Origin: an uncultured Cytophagaceae bacterium
GTDB lineage: Bacteria; Bacteroidota; Bacteroidia; Cytophagales; Spirosomataceae
Length of the DNA stretch: 64,000 nucleotides
NCBI GenBank assembly: GCA_903898715.1
Contig: CAIUGL010000077.1
Coordinates: 1 to 64,000 of the forward strand
Direction of reading: 5' to 3'
Numbering within the stretch: the stretch's first letter is position 1; every line of letters begins with the position of its first letter. Shown here piece by piece: positions 1-9,001 of the stretch. The position numbers and the translations under genes were made by a program. The notes below the pieces were generated by a model. The model worked only from the letters and a program-made list of their open reading frames with translations, was not told the origin of the DNA and searched no databases.

Positions 1-390
1 ATACACATTACAGTTGATGCCCTGCCAGTGGGCTTTTATATACTTTGCATCCTTTTGGGTTTCCAAAAAGAGCATACTGGCTACTTTATTAATACAGGTG
101 TCACGTTGCTCCTAGGCATGTATTTACCTCTGCTACCTGCCTTCATGTGTTACTTTGCTGGGTGCCATTCCATCTATAGTATACGTGTACTGACAAGTAG
201 TCTAGCGCTTAGTACTAAGGATCTGTATCTGAGGTTATTACCCTTTACCATTGCTGCATTTGTGATGGGGATCGTCTATGTTTTGATGGTGAGCCAACAA
301 AAATGGCTCGCTCATGCATTTATTTTTCTGTCAATTTTAACTTTACCTCATTTTTTTTTAATGCACAAAATCATCCCTAAGAGGCCGTAA
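1..390 (+). CDS. blh: Beta-carotene 15,15'-dioxygenase, Brp/Blh family (3' part only)
   Basis: The reading frame is open to the left edge of the window, so the 5' part is missing; about 129 codons remain. The visible part is very hydrophobic, with several membrane segments, and ends with LTLPHFFLM, which resembles the conserved Pro-His near the C-terminus of Brp/Blh proteins. Known role of the family: integral-membrane cleavage of beta-carotene into two retinal molecules. The proteorhodopsin gene starts 145 bp downstream on the same strand, so this enzyme would supply its chromophore. A GTG at 28 could be taken for a start, but the upstream codons are in frame and continue the protein. The assignment rests on the C-terminal pattern and the neighbour, since the N-terminal histidines are outside the window. 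Confidence 0.75.
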   Translation: MHITVDALPVGFYILCILLGFQKEHTGYFINTGVTLLLGMYLPLLPAFMCYFAGCHSIYSIRVLTSSLALSTKDLYLRLLPFTIAAFVMGIVYVLMVSQQKWLAHAFIFLSILTLPHFFLMHKIIPKRP

Positions 391-535
391 AGGAATATTT
401 TGCACAATTTTTATTTTTATTTTAATTTTTTTTATTCGATTCAAAACAATATTTAAATTTAAGTGTTTAACTTTCAACGAATTAAATTAAACAGTACAGT
501 AACATATTTTATTTATCACTTTAAACATTTCTATT

Positions 536-1258
536 ATGGAAACATTAAACATTTTACTGAATGGCACACTTGCTGCCGGAGATTACATTGGATTTACCTT
601 CTTTACAGGTTACATGTCCATGCTTGCTGCTTCAATTTTCTTTATTGTAGAAAGAGGAACAGTTAATGACAAATGGAAAACATCTTTATTGATTTCCGCA
701 TTGATAACATTTATTGCTGCAGTACACTATTTCTACATGCGTGGTGTATGGTTAGACACAGGTGAGTCACCAACTCAATTCCGTTACATTGACTGGACAT
801 TAACAGTACCTTTGATGTGTATTGAGTATTTCTTAATCTTAAAGCCAGCTGGTGCAAAAACAGGCATGCTTTCTCGCTTAATCTTCGGATCAGTAGTGAT
901 GTTAGTTGCAGGTTACATCGGTGAGGCAGTTGTACCTGAGCAAAACGTAATGTGGGGAATCATCTCAACATTGGGTTGGGCTGTAATCATCTATGAAATC
1001 TACGCAGGTGAGGCATCTAAGTTAGCTGCTGCTTCTGATAACGAGCACGTAAAGTCTGGTTACAAAGTAATGCGTTGGTTCACATTAGTTGGTTGGGCAA
1101 TCTACCCTATCGGTTACATGATGTTACCAGGTAACTTATTAGACGGTATGGCAGGTAATATTGACCTAGCTTACAACATTGCGGATGCGATCAACAAAAT
1201 TGGTTTCGGTTTAGTTGTTTACAGCATTGCAAAAGGAGCTTCTGCTGCGAAAGCTTAA
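536..1258 (+). CDS. Proteorhodopsin, green-tuned light-driven proton pump
   Basis: A seven-helix microbial rhodopsin of 240 residues. The helix C signature RYIDWTLTVPLMCIEYFLIL gives Asp86 (Schiff-base counterion/acceptor), Thr90 and Glu97 (donor), the DTE motif of outward proton pumps rather than the NDQ motif of sodium pumps. His64 matches the His that pairs with the acceptor in proteorhodopsins. The retinal lysine is Lys221 in helix G (ADAINKIGFG). The spectral tuning position is Met94, which in Bacteroidota goes with green absorption. The protein acts in the inner membrane and makes proton motive force in light. The 145-bp gap upstream is very AT-rich, with no box I trust; a strong terminator follows. 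The family call is firm; colour is inferred from one residue. Confidence 0.96.
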   Translation: METLNILLNGTLAAGDYIGFTFFTGYMSMLAASIFFIVERGTVNDKWKTSLLISALITFIAAVHYFYMRGVWLDTGESPTQFRYIDWTLTVPLMCIEYFLILKPAGAKTGMLSRLIFGSVVMLVAGYIGEAVVPEQNVMWGIISTLGWAVIIYEIYAGEASKLAAASDNEHVKSGYKVMRWFTLVGWAIYPIGYMMLPGNLLDGMAGNIDLAYNIADAINKIGFGLVVYSIAKGASAAKA

Positions 1259-1281
1259 TTATAAGTTTAAGCTTAGTGAAA

Positions 1282-1314
1282 AAAGAAAGGCCAACATTGG
1301 CCTTTCTTTTTTTT
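1282..1314 (+). terminator. Rho-independent terminator of the rhodopsin gene
   Basis: An 11-bp perfect stem (AGAAAGGCCAA with TTGGCCTTTCT), a 2-nt loop and a T-run, starting 24 bp after the rhodopsin stop codon. Confidence 0.9.
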
Positions 1315-1657
1315 GTTACCAGGCTCATCTAAACAGATGATAAAATCGTATTTCAGTTCAACTATAATACCAATCATAGGCAAAAAAACCATACACGTAA
1401 TCGGTTTTACCTTTCGAAATGATCCAGCTTCACAAAGCTCCAACCTAGAGAATCGTAAATAATTCAAAACATAACCAGAATTAAATAATTGCTTTTTGTA
1501 TGTTTTCTGACCTGATTAATAGATTTAAAATCACTTCTTTGGGCTTTTGTACCTAGCACTCAACTTGCCATTGGGCTAGTTTTTATTCAAATTAGTTTTA
1601 AATTGAAAATTATATAAAATTCCACACAAAGACTGTTTAAGCTAAGCTATCCATGTT
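1315..1657. other. Non-coding stretch upstream of the sulfatase gene
   Basis: About 340 bp with no credible gene. A 64-codon open frame on the minus strand (1273-1467) runs into the terminator hairpin and has no family resemblance. The last 100 bp are AT-rich and probably hold the sulfatase promoter, but no clear TAnnTTTG box is visible. Confidence 0.5.
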
Positions 1658-3427
1658 ATGAATAATTTTATCCGTTTTATTTTTCTGATTTTGTCGACAT
1701 GTACCATGTATCCGTCCTTTGGTCAAAAATTTGAAAAGCCAAATATCATAATTATTGTAAGCGACGACCAAGGCTGGGGTGATTTAGGATATAATGGCAA
1801 CTTAACAGTAGCTACTCCTTCCATCGATAAGCTAGCAAAAAACGGAGTTCGCTTTCAGCACTTCTACGTTAGCCCAGTTTGTTCGCCCACACGTGCTGAG
1901 TTGTTGACGGGGCGGTATCATGTGCGTGGCGGTATTTCAGGAACGGCTACCGGAAGAGTGAGATTAGATTTAGACGAGACTACTATTGCTCAAATTTTCA
2001 AAAATGCCGGTTATTCAACAGCAGCTTACGGAAAATGGCATAATGGAGGTCAGGCACCATATCATCCAAATTCGAGAGGATTTGATGATTTTTATGGTTT
2101 TTGCTCCGGCCATTGGGGTAATTATTTTAATCCAATTCTTGAACATAACGGAGAAATTACCAAGGGAAAAGGATATGTAACTGATGATCTAACAAATCAT
2201 GCCATTGAATTTATGGACCAACATGCAAAATCTCCATTCTTTCTTTATTTGCCTTTGAATACACCGCATAGTCCCATGCAAGTGCCAACAGAAAATTGGA
2301 ACAAGTATAAAAATATAGAACTAAGCCAAAAAGGGACGATTGCCTCCAAGGAAAATATCTTGCATACAAAAGCAGCGCTTGCTATGACAGAAAATATCGA
2401 TTGGAATGTAGGTCGGCTCATGCAACGATTAGATGAATTGAAGCTAACCCAAAATACCATTGTACTATATTTTTCAGATAATGGGCCCAATGGTCATCGA
2501 TGGAATGGAGGGATGAAAGGAATTAAAGGAACTACGGATGAAGGTGGAGTCAGATCTCCTTTAATTATGCAGTGGCCTGCTAAGTTAACGGGTGGAACTC
2601 AAATCAAGTCCATCACCAGCGTTATGGATTTATTACCTACATTGGCAGATTTAGCCGATATACCAGTTACATCCAAAAAACAATTGGATGGAAAAAGCCT
2701 TAAACCATTATTGTTAGGAAATCAAGCATTAGTAGATTCCAACCGTTTTATTGTAAGTTATTGGAATAGACAAATCAGTGTTCGATCACAAAATTTCAGA
2801 TTAGCCGCGGATGATGCATTGTATAATTTAGTAGATGATTATGCACAAACAATCAATATGGCCAGTTCTTTTCCCGCTGATTATCAAAAACTTTTAGAAG
2901 TAAAAAATAAATGGAAATCAGAAGTATTAACCGAACTTCCCAATGAAGACGATCGACCTTTGGTCATCGGTCATCCCGGGTTGCCTATAACCCAATTACC
3001 TGTTAGCGAGGGTTTTGGACATGGAAATATTAAACGTTCCAATCAACACCCCAATGATAGCCACATGACAAATTGGCTATCAAAGGACGATTATATCAGT
3101 TGGGAAGTTGCACTTGAGCAAGCAGGTGATTTTGAAGTAAGCCTTTATTATACTTGCTCAAAAGAGAATATTGGAACAACATTATCGATGTCTTTTGGTG
3201 ATTCCATCGTGACCAGTAAAATCAATAAAGAAAATAACGTGCCTCTTTTTGGAATGGAAAATGATATTGTTGCGCGTGAGGAGTCTTATATGAAAGATTT
3301 TAAGCCTTTAATTTTAGGTTCTGTGCGTTTGAAAGCTGGAAGTGGAACCTTGAAGGTATTTAGTAACTCGTTGCTGAAAGCTAACGATCTAGATGTAAAA
3401 TTGGTAACACTCCGTCGATTAAATTAA
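1658..3427 (+). CDS. Secreted sulfatase (arylsulfatase-type)
   Basis: 589 residues with an N-terminal signal peptide (about 1-22) followed by a sulfatase domain. Asp36 and Asp37 in IIIVSDDQGWGD are metal ligands, and VCSPTRAELLTGR contains the CxPxR sequence whose Cys75 would be converted to formylglycine. TGRY, GKWH and YFSDNGP follow in the usual order. The C-terminal 130 residues form an extra beta-rich part seen in many polysaccharide-processing sulfatases. Family knowledge: hydrolyses sulfate esters of glycans in the periplasm or outside; it needs a formylglycine-generating or anaerobic sulfatase-maturing enzyme, not found here. It stands alone, with a terminator downstream and no neighbouring glycan-uptake genes, so the substrate is unknown. 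Confidence 0.93.
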   Translation: MNNFIRFIFLILSTCTMYPSFGQKFEKPNIIIIVSDDQGWGDLGYNGNLTVATPSIDKLAKNGVRFQHFYVSPVCSPTRAELLTGRYHVRGGISGTATGRVRLDLDETTIAQIFKNAGYSTAAYGKWHNGGQAPYHPNSRGFDDFYGFCSGHWGNYFNPILEHNGEITKGKGYVTDDLTNHAIEFMDQHAKSPFFLYLPLNTPHSPMQVPTENWNKYKNIELSQKGTIASKENILHTKAALAMTENIDWNVGRLMQRLDELKLTQNTIVLYFSDNGPNGHRWNGGMKGIKGTTDEGGVRSPLIMQWPAKLTGGTQIKSITSVMDLLPTLADLADIPVTSKKQLDGKSLKPLLLGNQALVDSNRFIVSYWNRQISVRSQNFRLAADDALYNLVDDYAQTINMASSFPADYQKLLEVKNKWKSEVLTELPNEDDRPLVIGHPGLPITQLPVSEGFGHGNIKRSNQHPNDSHMTNWLSKDDYISWEVALEQAGDFEVSLYYTCSKENIGTTLSMSFGDSIVTSKINKENNVPLFGMENDIVAREESYMKDFKPLILGSVRLKAGSGTLKVFSNSLLKANDLDVKLVTLRRLN

Positions 3428-3537
3428 AGTGATTGCCTCTGATTCTAATTTGCTACGGAACTAAAGGCGATGATAAGGAGTAAATCAGAGTTCCAAAGAA
3501 TCAAACAACTGTGGTTATAAAACTATTGCCTAAAAAC

Positions 3538-3566
3538 AAAAAATCACTCTAGCGAGTGGTTTTTTG
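3538..3566 (+). terminator. Hairpin terminator after the sulfatase gene
   Basis: AAAAAATCACTC and GAGTGGTTTTTT form a stem with a short loop, with A-run and T-run on opposite sides. It could stop transcription from either strand; the convergent lipoprotein gene ends at 3633. Confidence 0.75.
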
Positions 3567-3632
3567 TTGCTTAATTATTCCAAAAAATTTATAGAAACCC
3601 TAATCAAGTATCTTCAAAACAAAGATTACTGA

Positions 3633-4346
3633 TTATTTGACCCTAAAGCTATATGGAACTGAGTAAGAGTTTAATACTCCATCGCTCGTTTTTACAGACC
3701 AATAATAAACAGAACCTGATTTCACATTGACCAAAAGATTCGTATTTGTTGTACTGGTAGGCGTTACCTGCCTATTTAAAACTTTGACTTGATCAGTGTC
3801 CACATAAACTTCATACTTCAAAACCTTGCTATCTGGATCTGCACCAGTCCAGATAAGATTGACTTTTCCAGCAGCATCAGCTGTAACCGTTACCCCACTT
3901 AATGGAGCAACAATGGTAGCTGGGAAAGGCGCAAAGGTGGAAACTCCATCACCAGCTAGGTAAAATTTCCAAACCTCACTGCTAGCTGTATCTTTCGTAT
4001 TTTTTGATTTTGAAATGACTTGCCAACGGTATGGTGTGCCTCTAAGCAGAGTTATCGTTGCTTTAGTATCGCTATTCCCAGATTTTGTCGTGTTAACTGA
4101 GGTATTCAAGTTTGTTACAACCAAATCGTAAACCTCCGTATCTTTTGCTTTAGACCATGTAAATTCAACATCCGCCGTAGTTGCTACCGTGTTATTACCT
4201 TCAAAACAAACGGAGTTATTGGCTGGTAAGGTAAGTACAGCGGCCGTAGGCGGTGGAATTACTTTTGGAACGGGAGTAATTGTTTCTTCTGCTTCAGAAC
4301 AGGCAAATAACAATAGGCTAATCCATAAAATTCCTAGATATTTCAT
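3633..4346 (-). CDS. Lipoprotein with fibronectin type III-like repeats
   Basis: 237 residues. The N-terminus is a lipoprotein signal with a lipobox ending LLLFAC, so the mature protein should be acylated at Cys16 and membrane-anchored. After a Pro-rich linker come two beta-sandwich repeats with the pattern VEFTWSKAKDTEVYDLVV...YRWQVISK and NLIWTGADPDSKVLKYEVYV...YYWSVKTSD, typical of FN3-like carbohydrate or surface-protein modules. Its ATG overlaps the stop of the DUF1501 gene by 4 nt, so it is the last gene of the DUF1800-DUF1501 operon and is translationally coupled. No catalytic motif is visible; it is probably a cell-surface accessory of the two upstream products. Confidence 0.8.
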   Translation of the reverse strand: MKYLGILWISLLLFACSEAEETITPVPKVIPPPTAAVLTLPANNSVCFEGNNTVATTADVEFTWSKAKDTEVYDLVVTNLNTSVNTTKSGNSDTKATITLLRGTPYRWQVISKSKNTKDTASSEVWKFYLAGDGVSTFAPFPATIVAPLSGVTVTADAAGKVNLIWTGADPDSKVLKYEVYVDTDQVKVLNRQVTPTSTTNTNLLVNVKSGSVYYWSVKTSDGVLNSYSVPYSFRVK

Positions 4347-6442
4347 AGCTTAACTATTTTTAATGTTTGATCCACTGTGTCACCTTTTAAGCGAACTAAA
4401 TAAAGGCCCGCAAAGAAATCACTTAAATCTAAAGCAACTAATCGTGACGATGAGACTGAATAAGTTTGATTTAAGACATTTACTCCAGCTGGATTGACAA
4501 TAGAAATATCAATTTTTTGGTCTACCCCATTCACATATACTTGTACGGGGCCGGTCGTAGGATTAGGGAATGCCTTAACTGACTCTGAAACAAAAAACTC
4601 TTCGATATAGAGGCCTTGGCAATTTAAATCGGTACTTACTTGGAGTTTTACGAGACCAGCAGGTAACGAGGTGGACCAATTCGCCTCCGTCACTTTAAAC
4701 GTAGCCGAATTAATTCTCACTAAATAGGAAGTTGCACCACCTAGTTTAATACTCATTGATTTATTTTCCACGTCGATGGTTGATTGAACTACCAAAGGAG
4801 CTGGTTCTCCAATCTTTATATCGAAGACTTGTTGGTAGTTTTTAACATTATCAACCGTGAAAGTCAAATTGTATTCGCCTAAAGCTAACCCACTCAAGAC
4901 GCTATTGGCTACACCTTTAGGTATTGCGATCTGTTTTTCATATTTATTTGGTCCTTTGACCATTAATGAATAAGCAAAACTAGTATTTACGACTGAAACT
5001 TTTAATGACCCATTTGTCGCGCCTACACAAGTTGCAGACACAACTTCTAATTTGAAATTAGACGCGGGTAAAATGAAAAATTCACATCCATTGGCATCTA
5101 CTAATGTACCTAACGGGGTGTCATTGCACTTATCAAATACATCCGGAACACCGTCTTCATCCGAGTCAATAGCGGCTGATTGAATGATTGGAATTTGATC
5201 AAATTCTCTGAATAATATATCCTTCGCAAATGCTTTTGAACCGCCCATCCATTGATTCATGACTGAAGCATACACTTGACGGAAATCGTATTGTAGATCC
5301 ATTTCATAGGAATACTGCGTATTATCTGGAATGATAGGATTCTTACCTACAACCTTAGGGTCAACTTTATTTCCGAACAAAATAATCGGTGAAACGGTGC
5401 CATGATCTGTGCCGTTCGTTCCATTGGAATGTACTGTCCGACCAAATTCTGAAACACACATCCCTAATACACGATCCGATTTACCCATTTGGTCCAAACT
5501 CTTCATGAAAGCAGCTACCGCATCATCTATTTCTTTCAAAAGATTGGCGTGCATTCCCTTCGTTTTGTCAGAAGGGTCTACTTGCGAACCATGGGTATCA
5601 AAACCACCTATTTGAACTTTATAAATTCTGGTTTGTAAGCCCCCTGAAATAAGTCGGCTTATTATCTTTAATTGATCCCCTAAATTACTTCTTGGAAATG
5701 CGTAGTCAGTTCCTTTTTTATATTGCTCTTTTAACACCTTTCCGTAGGCATTTGACTGCTTAGCCATGAGCTGCAAAAATTTCAACTTCTCCCCAATGGG
5801 TGTAGAAGGATAATTATTATCAAACTCATTAATGATTTCAAAAAAAGATTCTGGGTTGGAGGCAACTACGCTGGTAAAGGATCTCTTTCCTGTAAACATC
5901 AGTGAAGAATTTCCACCAATTTCCATAGATAAGGGATGAGGAAACAGTTGAGTAGGGTAAGCTTCTGGAAAATTCGGATGTTTGGTCTCGATGAAACGAC
6001 CAGCCCAACCGCTATTTTCGTATTTATACGAATCAGAAGCTGAATCCCAAATATCCATGGATCTAAAATGCGAATAACTTGGATCAGGATATGCGACGGC
6101 TTGAACAATTTTCAAGCGATTCTCTTTAAACAAGGATTGAAATCCTTTAAGAGATGGATGAAGACCTAATTCTGTTCCTTCTAGTGGTAATATTTTATTA
6201 TCTGGTAACATGACAGTCGAGCGAACACGATTTAGCTTCGACAACATATTCAATGGAACCACCGTATTTAGCCCATCATTTCCACCATTTAAAACAATAA
6301 TTACCAAGATATTTCCTTCGGCAATCGTTTGGGACAATTCGGATTCGGATCCAATTCCCATGGCTTCAAATGGAAATGAAGAAAACAATGCAGGCAGGGC
6401 TGCCGCATGTGTCATTTGATGTATGAATTTTCTTCTATCCAT
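4343..6442 (-). CDS. DUF1501 family protein with a type IX secretion sorting domain
   Basis: Starting at the ATG at 6442 gives 699 residues with a twin-arginine-like N-terminus (MDRRKFIHQMTHAAALPALF); a start 14 codons upstream lacks a signal peptide and overlaps the preceding gene. The DUF1501 domain occupies about residues 30-430, with LNGGNDGLNTVVPL, GGFDTHG and CVSEFGRTVHSNGTNGTDHG, where conserved His and Asp residues resemble the alkaline phosphatase/sulfatase superfamily. A short thrombospondin type 3-like Asp-rich repeat (DSDEDGVPDVFDKC) and beta domains follow. The last about 75 residues (AFPNPTTG ... LYLVRLKG) are a type A C-terminal sorting domain of the type IX system. It starts 1 nt after the DUF1800 gene and overlaps the next gene by 4 nt. 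Enzymatic role unknown. Confidence 0.9.
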   Translation of the reverse strand: MDRRKFIHQMTHAAALPALFSSFPFEAMGIGSESELSQTIAEGNILVIIVLNGGNDGLNTVVPLNMLSKLNRVRSTVMLPDNKILPLEGTELGLHPSLKGFQSLFKENRLKIVQAVAYPDPSYSHFRSMDIWDSASDSYKYENSGWAGRFIETKHPNFPEAYPTQLFPHPLSMEIGGNSSLMFTGKRSFTSVVASNPESFFEIINEFDNNYPSTPIGEKLKFLQLMAKQSNAYGKVLKEQYKKGTDYAFPRSNLGDQLKIISRLISGGLQTRIYKVQIGGFDTHGSQVDPSDKTKGMHANLLKEIDDAVAAFMKSLDQMGKSDRVLGMCVSEFGRTVHSNGTNGTDHGTVSPIILFGNKVDPKVVGKNPIIPDNTQYSYEMDLQYDFRQVYASVMNQWMGGSKAFAKDILFREFDQIPIIQSAAIDSDEDGVPDVFDKCNDTPLGTLVDANGCEFFILPASNFKLEVVSATCVGATNGSLKVSVVNTSFAYSLMVKGPNKYEKQIAIPKGVANSVLSGLALGEYNLTFTVDNVKNYQQVFDIKIGEPAPLVVQSTIDVENKSMSIKLGGATSYLVRINSATFKVTEANWSTSLPAGLVKLQVSTDLNCQGLYIEEFFVSESVKAFPNPTTGPVQVYVNGVDQKIDISIVNPAGVNVLNQTYSVSSSRLVALDLSDFFAGLYLVRLKGDTVDQTLKIVKL

Positions 6443-6443
6443 T

Positions 6444-8192
6444 TTAAAACAAGTGTATTTCTCCCATTTGGAATAATGCCCCAAACAAATTTTCTAAACG
6501 ATTATTTAAAGTTAACCTATTCGCTTCAGTTGGATTTTGCTTATAAGCCTGATATAATTGCGTGTAGTAAGATGGCGCATTACCACCCAAAACACTTAAT
6601 TTAATACGTTCCTTCGCCTTAGCACTAATTGGAACAGCCATCACTCTTTCCACTGTTTCATCAATTACCAAATCAATATTATCTGGAGATTTTAACGTAT
6701 TGATGAATTTGATTTTATCAATTTGATTGTGAACATTTCCTTTGACGTCGCCTGACCCAACCCAAGCACCCCATTTCCCAATACTATTACCAATGTTGGA
6801 CCTCTTTGCAATCGTATCAGAATTAATCCAGAATAAATCGTATACCGGCACTTGGTAATAAGCAGGCCAACCAGATACGCTAGGAGGCTCGGTATAATTC
6901 AAGCCCATATTGCTCATTTCCCACTGCAATTTACTGTATTTATAAAAATTGGCGGTCAATGGATCTGAGTAGCGTTTTGGAATATCCCCTCCATCCGTAT
7001 TCACCAAATACATATCAAATTCTTTATAAAAGCCGAACATGAATTCTAGGGGAGATTTAACCAACGAATTGTAAAACGAAGTATCGTAAAAATGAGCACT
7101 TCCTAAAAGTGCACGAAGCGGAACCATAAGTTCAAAATTATTTTTACGCAATAAATCGGCCATCGGTGCGATGACATTTTTTTCTACCGTATCGTTAATG
7201 ATTGGGTAACAGAAAAACTGATAAAGCCTTCTACAGAGGTATAATTCACATTCATTGACGCTAAATATCATGTCAATTACATCATCTAATTCCTTCATGC
7301 CATCCTGGCCTTTCCGACCCCTTATAACACGATTTCCATAAAATGCCGAGAATTGTTTATCCTGATCATCATGGTTAAAATCTGAAAATATGTTCGTGAT
7401 AGGGCCTGTTTTGTTTGATTTACTATCCCAATCAAATTGCCAACCCACCAAGCATCGAGCCATTTCACTAACATCTTTCTCCGTAAATTTCGAATTAGGC
7501 CCTTTACCTACCGTAAATAATTCCTGTAACTCGCGCGCATAATTTTCATCAGGAGCACTTTTAAGGCTATTTTGGAGGTTAAGGTAGTCCAACATAGTTG
7601 GATCCAATGTTATTTTATAGATAGTGGATTTGTACGTTTCAAAACAGCTGTTAAAAATGGTCATGTAATGTTGATAGAACATTTTAACACTACCTTTTCC
7701 AGCTGCTAATAAGTTATGCAAGAAAAACACCATACGCCAGTGTACGGAAGTACTTTGCGTGATCATATTTTTATATAACCAAGCGTCAAAAGACTGATGT
7801 CTAGGCCATGGTGAACCGTTATTGGGCTCAGGAGCAAATACATATTCCTTCCCAGGAGGTATGTATAAGTGTCCTTGTTTTTCAGTTTCTTCCTTCGTGA
7901 TTTCATGATCATAGTCATTAACCGGAAGACTGGGTTGTTTTTCAGGAGTAAAAATTAAGTCTAAAGACTTTTGTAAGGTTAGATTATTAAGGTCTAATAG
8001 ATGCCTATTTGCATAACCTGTTAAAACACGATTTAATAAATGTTTCTTTTGTGCTGTTCCCCAAGTGCCTGTGTATGGCTCAAGGCCAGCAGTGACAACG
8101 GTTCTGGATGCCCGGGCACGTTCGATTTTAGAAAAATCAACGTTTTCCTGACGAAATTGGGCTACTAAATCTATATTTTCTGTATTTTGCAT
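6444..8192 (-). CDS. DUF1800 family protein
   Basis: 582 residues matching the DUF1800 layout: TAQKKHLLNRVLTG near the N-terminus, SVHWRMVFFLHNLL in the middle, then ENYARELQELFTVG, DVSEMARCLVGWQFDW and a C-terminal PPSVSGWPAYYQ. The family is found next to DUF1501 in many Bacteroidota and Planctomycetes; its biochemical function is not established. No signal peptide is obvious at this start. It is the first gene of a three-gene operon (DUF1800, DUF1501, FN3 lipoprotein), with a promoter box 17 bp upstream of the ATG. The partnership suggests joint work at or beyond the outer membrane, but that is inference. Confidence 0.9.
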   Translation of the reverse strand: MQNTENIDLVAQFRQENVDFSKIERARASRTVVTAGLEPYTGTWGTAQKKHLLNRVLTGYANRHLLDLNNLTLQKSLDLIFTPEKQPSLPVNDYDHEITKEETEKQGHLYIPPGKEYVFAPEPNNGSPWPRHQSFDAWLYKNMITQSTSVHWRMVFFLHNLLAAGKGSVKMFYQHYMTIFNSCFETYKSTIYKITLDPTMLDYLNLQNSLKSAPDENYARELQELFTVGKGPNSKFTEKDVSEMARCLVGWQFDWDSKSNKTGPITNIFSDFNHDDQDKQFSAFYGNRVIRGRKGQDGMKELDDVIDMIFSVNECELYLCRRLYQFFCYPIINDTVEKNVIAPMADLLRKNNFELMVPLRALLGSAHFYDTSFYNSLVKSPLEFMFGFYKEFDMYLVNTDGGDIPKRYSDPLTANFYKYSKLQWEMSNMGLNYTEPPSVSGWPAYYQVPVYDLFWINSDTIAKRSNIGNSIGKWGAWVGSGDVKGNVHNQIDKIKFINTLKSPDNIDLVIDETVERVMAVPISAKAKERIKLSVLGGNAPSYYTQLYQAYKQNPTEANRLTLNNRLENLFGALFQMGEIHLF

Positions 8193-8208
8193 ATGAAATA
8201 AAGCAGTG

Positions 8209-8216
8209 CAAATATA
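8209..8216 (-). promoter_or_regulatory. -7 promoter box for the DUF1800 operon
   Basis: TATATTTG on the minus strand, 16 bp before the DUF1800 start, fits the Bacteroidota consensus TAnnTTTG. No clear TTG -33 element accompanies it. Confidence 0.6.
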
Positions 8217-8271
8217 ATATTATTAAATGTAAAACGAATAAAAACTGATGTAAAGGTCAGGTTTTTGATTC

Positions 8272-8778
8272 ATGAAAAGAAGAGAATTTACGTTAAAAAC
8301 TTGTCCCGCTTTAGTGCTTTCCATGGTAGGAGCAGCGATGTCTGAATCGTGTTCCAATGCTAAAAACGAAGCAACCGTTATTATCCCGCAGGAAGAAAAA
8401 GATTATTTAGATCGATTAAAGTTAATTGGGGCTGCAGGGTTTATGATAGATCAAAATAAAGGCTATTTCCATTTGAAGCATGAGAATTATTCTAAGTTAT
8501 TGACAGCTATAAATTTTGTAAATGATTTAGAAAATGGGGTGTTGTTATTAAGGAAAAGTGATACCATTTTGGTGGCTTTTGATAATTGCTGCCCACATTT
8601 GGGAACAAAAAATCAGTGGAGTTTTCAGAATAATAAATTTAGATGCGCTAACCACGGAAATAATTTTGGGATTGAATCCGGTCAAATTGCAAGATGTAGC
8701 TCAAACAGTCAGTTTGGTAATTTACGATCCTTTAAAACATCACTTTATAAGGATTTATTGTTGGTTGATTTTAGTTAA
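8272..8778 (+). CDS. Rieske [2Fe-2S] domain protein
   Basis: 168 residues. The N-terminus (MKRREFTLKTCPALVLSMVG) looks like a twin-arginine signal, with a Cys at 27 (MSESC) in a possible lipobox position. The Rieske cluster ligands are plain: Cys107-Pro-His109 in CCPHLG and Cys125-Ala-Asn-His128 in CANHGNNFG, spaced as in small soluble Rieske ferredoxin domains. It probably carries electrons on the periplasmic face of the membrane. It is divergent from the DUF1800 operon and has no partner oxygenase or cytochrome b nearby, so its redox partner is unknown. A long inverted repeat follows the gene. Confidence 0.85.
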   Translation: MKRREFTLKTCPALVLSMVGAAMSESCSNAKNEATVIIPQEEKDYLDRLKLIGAAGFMIDQNKGYFHLKHENYSKLLTAINFVNDLENGVLLLRKSDTILVAFDNCCPHLGTKNQWSFQNNKFRCANHGNNFGIESGQIARCSSNSQFGNLRSFKTSLYKDLLLVDFS

Positions 8779-8783
8779 CATTT

Positions 8784-8828
8784 GTGCCAACTAATTATTC
8801 ATTTATTAATTTCAACACTAGTTGGCAC
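8784..8828. repeat. Inverted repeat downstream of the Rieske gene
   Basis: Perfect 10-bp arms GTGCCAACTA and TAGTTGGCAC separated by 25 bp, starting 5 bp after the Rieske stop codon. There is no T-run directly after, so a terminator role is uncertain; it may be an mRNA 3'-end stabiliser. Confidence 0.6.
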
Positions 8829-8961
8829 TTGCAATAACCTTTTTAAAAAATGCTGAAAGGTTCAACTGTAGGATTTCGATTTTAACAACATCCCTGATAA
8901 CAAAGAATTATTAACGCAATTGAATTTGAAAATTCCAAGACTTTTGAAATTCCTCATAAAC

Positions 8962-8990
8962 AAAAAAACCACTCGCCTGAGTGGTTTTTT
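8962..8990 (-). terminator. Terminator for tRNA-Glu (bidirectional hairpin)
   Basis: AAAAAACCACTC and GAGTGGTTTTTT with a 4-nt loop. On the minus strand it lies 12 bp beyond the tRNA 3' end and has a T-run; symmetric, so it could also stop plus-strand transcripts from the Rieske gene. Confidence 0.85.
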
Positions 8991-9001
8991 GCCTACCGAA
9001 G

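Noticed and set aside
463-666. 67-codon frame overlapping the rhodopsin start
   Set aside because: It is a shifted frame across the AT-rich leader and the rhodopsin coding region.
1273-1467. 64-codon minus-strand frame downstream of the rhodopsin gene
   Set aside because: It runs into the terminator hairpin, has no family resemblance, and no promoter or ribosome-binding context.
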